Assembly (NCBI RefSeq): GCF_029911635.1 | Contig: NZ_JARYTI010000018.1 | Span: 1-64,000 of the forward strand | Source: Sphingomonas sp. AR_OL41 | GTDB taxonomy: Bacteria > Pseudomonadota > Alphaproteobacteria > Sphingomonadales > Sphingomonadaceae | Reading direction: 5' to 3' | DNA length: 64,000 nucleotides | Shown: positions 61,403 to 64,000 of the stretch, piece after piece | Numbering within the stretch: position 1 is the first letter of the stretch | Layout of the letters: each line of letters begins with the position of its first letter | Program-made: the position numbers and the translations under genes | Notes under the pieces: model-generated | The model's input: only the letters and a program-made list of their open reading frames with translations | What the model was told of the DNA's origin: nothing | Databases searched by the model: none

Positions 61403-62220
61403 CTCTTGTGACCCTGCCCGGCGGTGAGACGATCTGGTATAAGGTGACGGGTGATGGCGCGCCCTTGCTGCACATTCACGGTTCTGCCTTCGGTCACCGC
61501 AATTTCGAGAAGATGACCCCGCTGTCGGCGCGCGATTTCGCGGTGATCGATTTTGACCTGCCCGGTTATGGCGAAAGCACCGGTAGCCCCCGACCCGGCG
61601 GCATGCTCGGCATCGCCGAACAAGTGTTCGAGCTGATAGAGGCGATAGGGCCGGAACTGGGGTTTTCGCGCGTCAGTATCCACGGCACGTCGTTCGGAGC
61701 GATGATCGCATTGACGCTGGCCGCGCATCATCCCGAGGTCATCGACCGGTTGGTGCTAAGCTGCTTCCTTGCCCGCTACGACAATGCCGCCCGCATGATG
61801 CGGGCGACCTGGAAACGCGCGGCGCGCGACAGCGACATGACGGCGGTAGCCGACCTGACCTCGGTCGCGGGATTCGCCCGCGGCTTCTACGACCGGCCTG
61901 AAGCGCAGGCCCAGCTCGAAGCGATGCGCGTCGCCTTCTCGGCAACCACTGCCGAGGCATTCATCGCCGGCACCGAGACGATCGAGAAAACCGACCTCTC
62001 GCCGCTTCTGCCGCGCATCACCATGCCGGTCATGCTGCTCGCCGGCGCGGAGGACAATATGACCGCGTTCGACACCGCGCCGAGCGGCTTCGGCCTGCGC
62101 AAGATCAGTGAGGCGCTGAGCAACGCCGAACTGCATGTCATTCCCGATAGCGGCCATTACCTCGTCATCGAGCAGCCCGAACTCGCCGCGGAAAAGGTCG
62201 CCGGCTTCCTCAAGCGATAG
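61399..62220 (+). CDS. Alpha/beta-fold hydrolase
   Basis: A 273-residue hydrolase with the expected catalytic apparatus. The oxyanion segment is IHGSAFGHRNF, the nucleophile elbow HGTSFG with Ser98, the acid near AGAEDNMTA, and the His in PDSGHYLVIEQPE. Probably cleaves an ester, lactone or C-C bond. It is the last gene of the three-gene cassette (EthD, PrpD-like, hydrolase), all with 4-base overlaps. Its 3' end overlaps the convergent amidase by 11 bases. Confidence 0.9.
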   Translation: MTLVTLPGGETIWYKVTGDGAPLLHIHGSAFGHRNFEKMTPLSARDFAVIDFDLPGYGESTGSPRPGGMLGIAEQVFELIEAIGPELGFSRVSIHGTSFGAMIALTLAAHHPEVIDRLVLSCFLARYDNAARMMRATWKRAARDSDMTAVADLTSVAGFARGFYDRPEAQAQLEAMRVAFSATTAEAFIAGTETIEKTDLSPLLPRITMPVMLLAGAEDNMTAFDTAPSGFGLRKISEALSNAELHVIPDSGHYLVIEQPELAAEKVAGFLKR

Positions 62221-63559
62221 GCGGCGTCATCGGACCGCCCATCGCCCGTTCCCACGCGCCGGCAACGGCCAGCAGCCGCCGCTCTTCACCGAACGGTGCG
62301 GCGAACTGCACTGAGAGGGGCATGCCGTTGGCTGACAGGCCGGCGCCCATCGCCAGTGCGGGATGGCCGGTGACGTTGAAGGGCGCGCGCGCATGCAACA
62401 TGTAGCTGCGCGCAATCTCCGCCGCGTCGTCGATCCGGCACGCCGGCTCCATGCTGCTCGCCGTCAGCAGGACATCGACCGATGCGAAGCTGGCCTCCAC
62501 CGCGGCGGTCAGGCGGCGCTTGTGCCGGTAGGCGGCTAGGAGCATCTCCGCCGATGTGAAGGCCCCGGCGAGCAGCGCCTTGCGTGTCAATGCGGAAAAC
62601 GCCTCGGGCCGCGTGCGGAGGTCGGCCGCGTGCACCGCGAAACCTTCACCCTGCAGGATGACGCGGTTTATCAGCGCAAAGTCACCTAGCGGCGGAAGTT
62701 CGACCTCGCTCACCATAGCGCCCGCTTCGGCCAGCCCGGTGGCGACCTTGTCGAGCGCCGCCGCGACGTCCGCCGTGGCAGCCATGTCGCGCGTATGGAA
62801 ATGCCGCACATAGCCGATACGCAGCCCGTCCACGGCGGCCTCGCCCGTCACATCGATGCCCAGGCTCGCCGCGGCGGTCGCCATGTCGGCGACGCTGCGC
62901 GTCAGCAGTCCGACATGATCAAGACTCCAAGCCAGCGGGAACACGCCATCCCGCGACAGAACATCATAGGCGGGTTTGAGTCCCACTACACCGCAAGCGC
63001 TTGCGGGATTGCGGACCGAGCCAGCCGTATCGGTGCCGATCGCCAACGGCACCATACCGGCGGCCACAGCAGAACCCGCACCGGACGACGAACCGCCCGG
63101 ATGATGGTCAGAGTTCCATGGGTTGCGCGCTGGCGGCATAGGCAGGTCGAAGGCGGGCCCGCCGATCGCAAACTCGTGTGTCGCGAGCTTGCCGAGAATG
63201 ACTGCCCCGGCCGCGCGTAGCCGCGTGACCACGGCGGCATCGCGCGGCGCCGGCGTATCAGGCATCAACCGCGAATGGCACCGGGTCGGCATGCCGGCCA
63301 CGTCGATGACATCCTTGATCGCGACAGGCACGCCATCGAGCGGCCCCCGGGCACGACCCGCCGCCTGGCGTGCTGTGGATGCCTCTGCGGCAGCGCGTGC
63401 GCCCTCGCGATCGAGATGGACGAAAGCACACAGCCGCGCGTCAAGCGCATCGATCCGCGCAAACGTCGCATCGACCAGCGAAGCGGAATTCAGCGTGCCA
63501 TTGGAAAAGGCCCGGCCGATCTCCGCGATCGACAGCGAAGGCGAAGTCGCTGCGGTCAT
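62210..63559 (-). CDS. Amidase (amidase-signature family), AtzE/GatA-like
   Basis: A 449-residue amidase-signature enzyme. The Ser-cisSer-Lys triad is Lys82 (VAIKDVIDV), Ser157 (GGSSSGAGSAVAAG) and Ser181 (GTDTAGSVR). It hydrolyses an amide, carbamate or ureide. It starts at ATG 63559, overlapping a tiny upstream reading frame by 4 bases (ATGA). That small protein looks like the GatC/AtzG partner of AtzE (1-carboxybiuret hydrolase-type) amidases, so this may work as a heteromeric complex. Cytoplasmic; no signal peptide. Confidence 0.9.
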   Translation of the reverse strand: MTAATSPSLSIAEIGRAFSNGTLNSASLVDATFARIDALDARLCAFVHLDREGARAAAEASTARQAAGRARGPLDGVPVAIKDVIDVAGMPTRCHSRLMPDTPAPRDAAVVTRLRAAGAVILGKLATHEFAIGGPAFDLPMPPARNPWNSDHHPGGSSSGAGSAVAAGMVPLAIGTDTAGSVRNPASACGVVGLKPAYDVLSRDGVFPLAWSLDHVGLLTRSVADMATAAASLGIDVTGEAAVDGLRIGYVRHFHTRDMAATADVAAALDKVATGLAEAGAMVSEVELPPLGDFALINRVILQGEGFAVHAADLRTRPEAFSALTRKALLAGAFTSAEMLLAAYRHKRRLTAAVEASFASVDVLLTASSMEPACRIDDAAEIARSYMLHARAPFNVTGHPALAMGAGLSANGMPLSVQFAAPFGEERRLLAVAGAWERAMGGPMTPPIA

Positions 63560-63708
63560 GGCGCGTCAGACGGCGCGAGCGGCATCACCGCCAAAGCCGC
63601 GTTCTGTTCGCGAGCAAGCGCGGCAGCCGCCGCCAGCTCCGCCGGGAAACGGGCGCGCAGGACAGGAAGCGCGCGATCGTCCGGTTCGTCGGGGCGATTT
63701 TCATTCAT
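63556..63708 (-). CDS. Small GatC/AtzG-like partner of the amidase
   Basis: A 50-residue protein starting at the ATG at 63706-63708 (AAGGTG about 4 bases upstream) and ending TGA at 63556-63558, overlapping the amidase ATG by 4 bases. The sequence is helical and Ala-rich, with RFPAELAAAAALAREQNAAL followed by a PLAPSDAP end. Small partners of this kind, AtzG (DUF4089) and GatC, wrap around and stabilise amidases such as AtzE and GatA. The match is by size, position, overlap and pattern, not a database hit. The alternative is a chance frame. Confidence 0.55.
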   Translation of the reverse strand: MNENRPDEPDDRALPVLRARFPAELAAAAALAREQNAALAVMPLAPSDAP

Positions 63709-63846
63709 GGCACCTTGTCGATCTCCGCCGCCAAGCGATCAAGGGGGGAGCTTGCGCTATGCTACAAGCGCAAGGCTCATTGCGCACGTCGCCGTTGGCC
63801 GCATAGCTCGCTGGCGCTAGGGCGCATCGTGGCCGACGCACTTCAC
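63709..63846. promoter_or_regulatory. Divergent region between amidase pair and aldehyde dehydrogenase
   Basis: 138 bases (or 120 if the aldehyde dehydrogenase starts at 63829), holding both promoters. No operator was recognised. Confidence 0.4.
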
Positions 63847-64000
63847 ATGACTAACGATCGGCCAGTCCGCGACCGGCTGGCAGACCCGACACTGTTCCGC
63901 GAAGCGGCATTGATCGGAGGCACGTGGATCGAGTCCGAAAAGCGCATCCCCGTGACCAATCCGGCAACGAGCGCGGTGATCGGCCACATTCCGGCTTTGG
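63847..64000 (+). CDS. Succinate-semialdehyde-type aldehyde dehydrogenase, 5' part
   Basis: The first 51 codons of an NAD(P)-dependent aldehyde dehydrogenase, running off the right edge. RLADPTLFREAALIGGTWIES then IPVTNPATSAVIGHIPAL matches the N-terminus of the succinate-semialdehyde/GabD group. ATG 63847 is used; an in-frame GTG at 63829 would add 6 residues. The start is uncertain. Catalytic Cys and Glu lie outside the window. Confidence 0.82.
   Translation, partial: MTNDRPVRDRLADPTLFREAALIGGTWIESEKRIPVTNPATSAVIGHIPAL

Noticed and set aside
1..64000. CRISPR array, rRNA or intact insertion sequence
   Set aside because: No regularly spaced repeat array, rRNA motif or transposase gene was found anywhere in the window.

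Overview
The window reads as chromosome or a large mobile element of a high-GC alphaproteobacterium, most likely a sphingomonad (Sphingomonadales). This is inferred from two TonB-dependent receptors with sphingomonad-style plugs, many small catabolic cassettes each with its own MFS carrier, an alphaproteobacterial trbBCDEJ-(trbK-alt)-L conjugation module, and a short REP-like palindrome of a kind I associate with sphingomonads. No rRNA or tRNA gene is present to settle the taxonomy.

Layout. (1) 1-6008, minus strand: a P-type (Trb) type IV secretion operon trbB-C-D-E-J-(K-alt)-L, with trbL running off the left edge. (2) 6180-7073: a secreted S1/P1 nuclease, then about 700 bases (7074-7771) without a confident gene, possibly a decayed one. 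(3) 7772-14205, plus strand: NCS1 permease, CitE-like lyase, LeuC/LeuD-like hydro-lyase, PEP-mutase/isocitrate-lyase-family lyase and zinc alcohol dehydrogenase, which looks like a dicarboxylate catabolic operon rather than leucine synthesis. (4) 14206-23571: MFS carrier plus FGE-like lipoprotein (minus); IclR regulator plus a 6-oxocamphor-hydrolase-like retro-Claisen enzyme (plus); Asp/Glu-racemase-family protein; flavin (LLM) monooxygenase; aldo/keto reductase plus MFS carrier; cupin.

(5) 23900-43838: TonB receptor with its own terminator, tannase-family esterase plus small secreted protein, SDR plus acyl-CoA dehydrogenase, three more FGE-like secreted proteins, cytochrome c, MFS carrier, then a plus-strand run of bicupin, crotonase, tannase-family esterase, amidohydrolase, acyl-CoA ligase and MFS carrier. 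(6) 43821-51954, minus strand: tannase-family esterase, orphan 111-aa protein, GlcG/HbpS-like protein, methyltransferase, hydantoinase A and B, and N-carbamoylsarcosine-amidase-like hydrolase. (7) 52171-62220: GPH-type symporter, cupin, second TonB receptor with terminator, double alpha/beta-hydrolase, and a plus-strand EthD-PrpD-hydrolase cassette. (8) 62210-64000: an amidase with a tiny GatC/AtzG-like partner, and the start of a succinate-semialdehyde-type aldehyde dehydrogenase.

Taken together, the catabolic part looks like a scavenging island. TonB receptors would import a large or scarce substrate, secreted tannase-family esterases and cupins would act in the periplasm, MFS carriers would move the products inward, and CoA ligase, acyl-CoA dehydrogenase, crotonases, hydrolases, hydantoinase and lyases would break them down. 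Substrates are not determinable from sequence. Genes are tightly packed with many 4-base start/stop overlaps. The most unusual points are a tannase-family enzyme that has lost both disulfide cysteines beside its catalytic Ser and His, a double alpha/beta-hydrolase with no serine nucleophile in either half, four FGE-like proteins without the FGE cysteines, a REP-like palindrome translated in frame inside a CoA ligase, an OCH-like retro-Claisen hydrolase, and an amidohydrolase lacking its first HxH metal motif.
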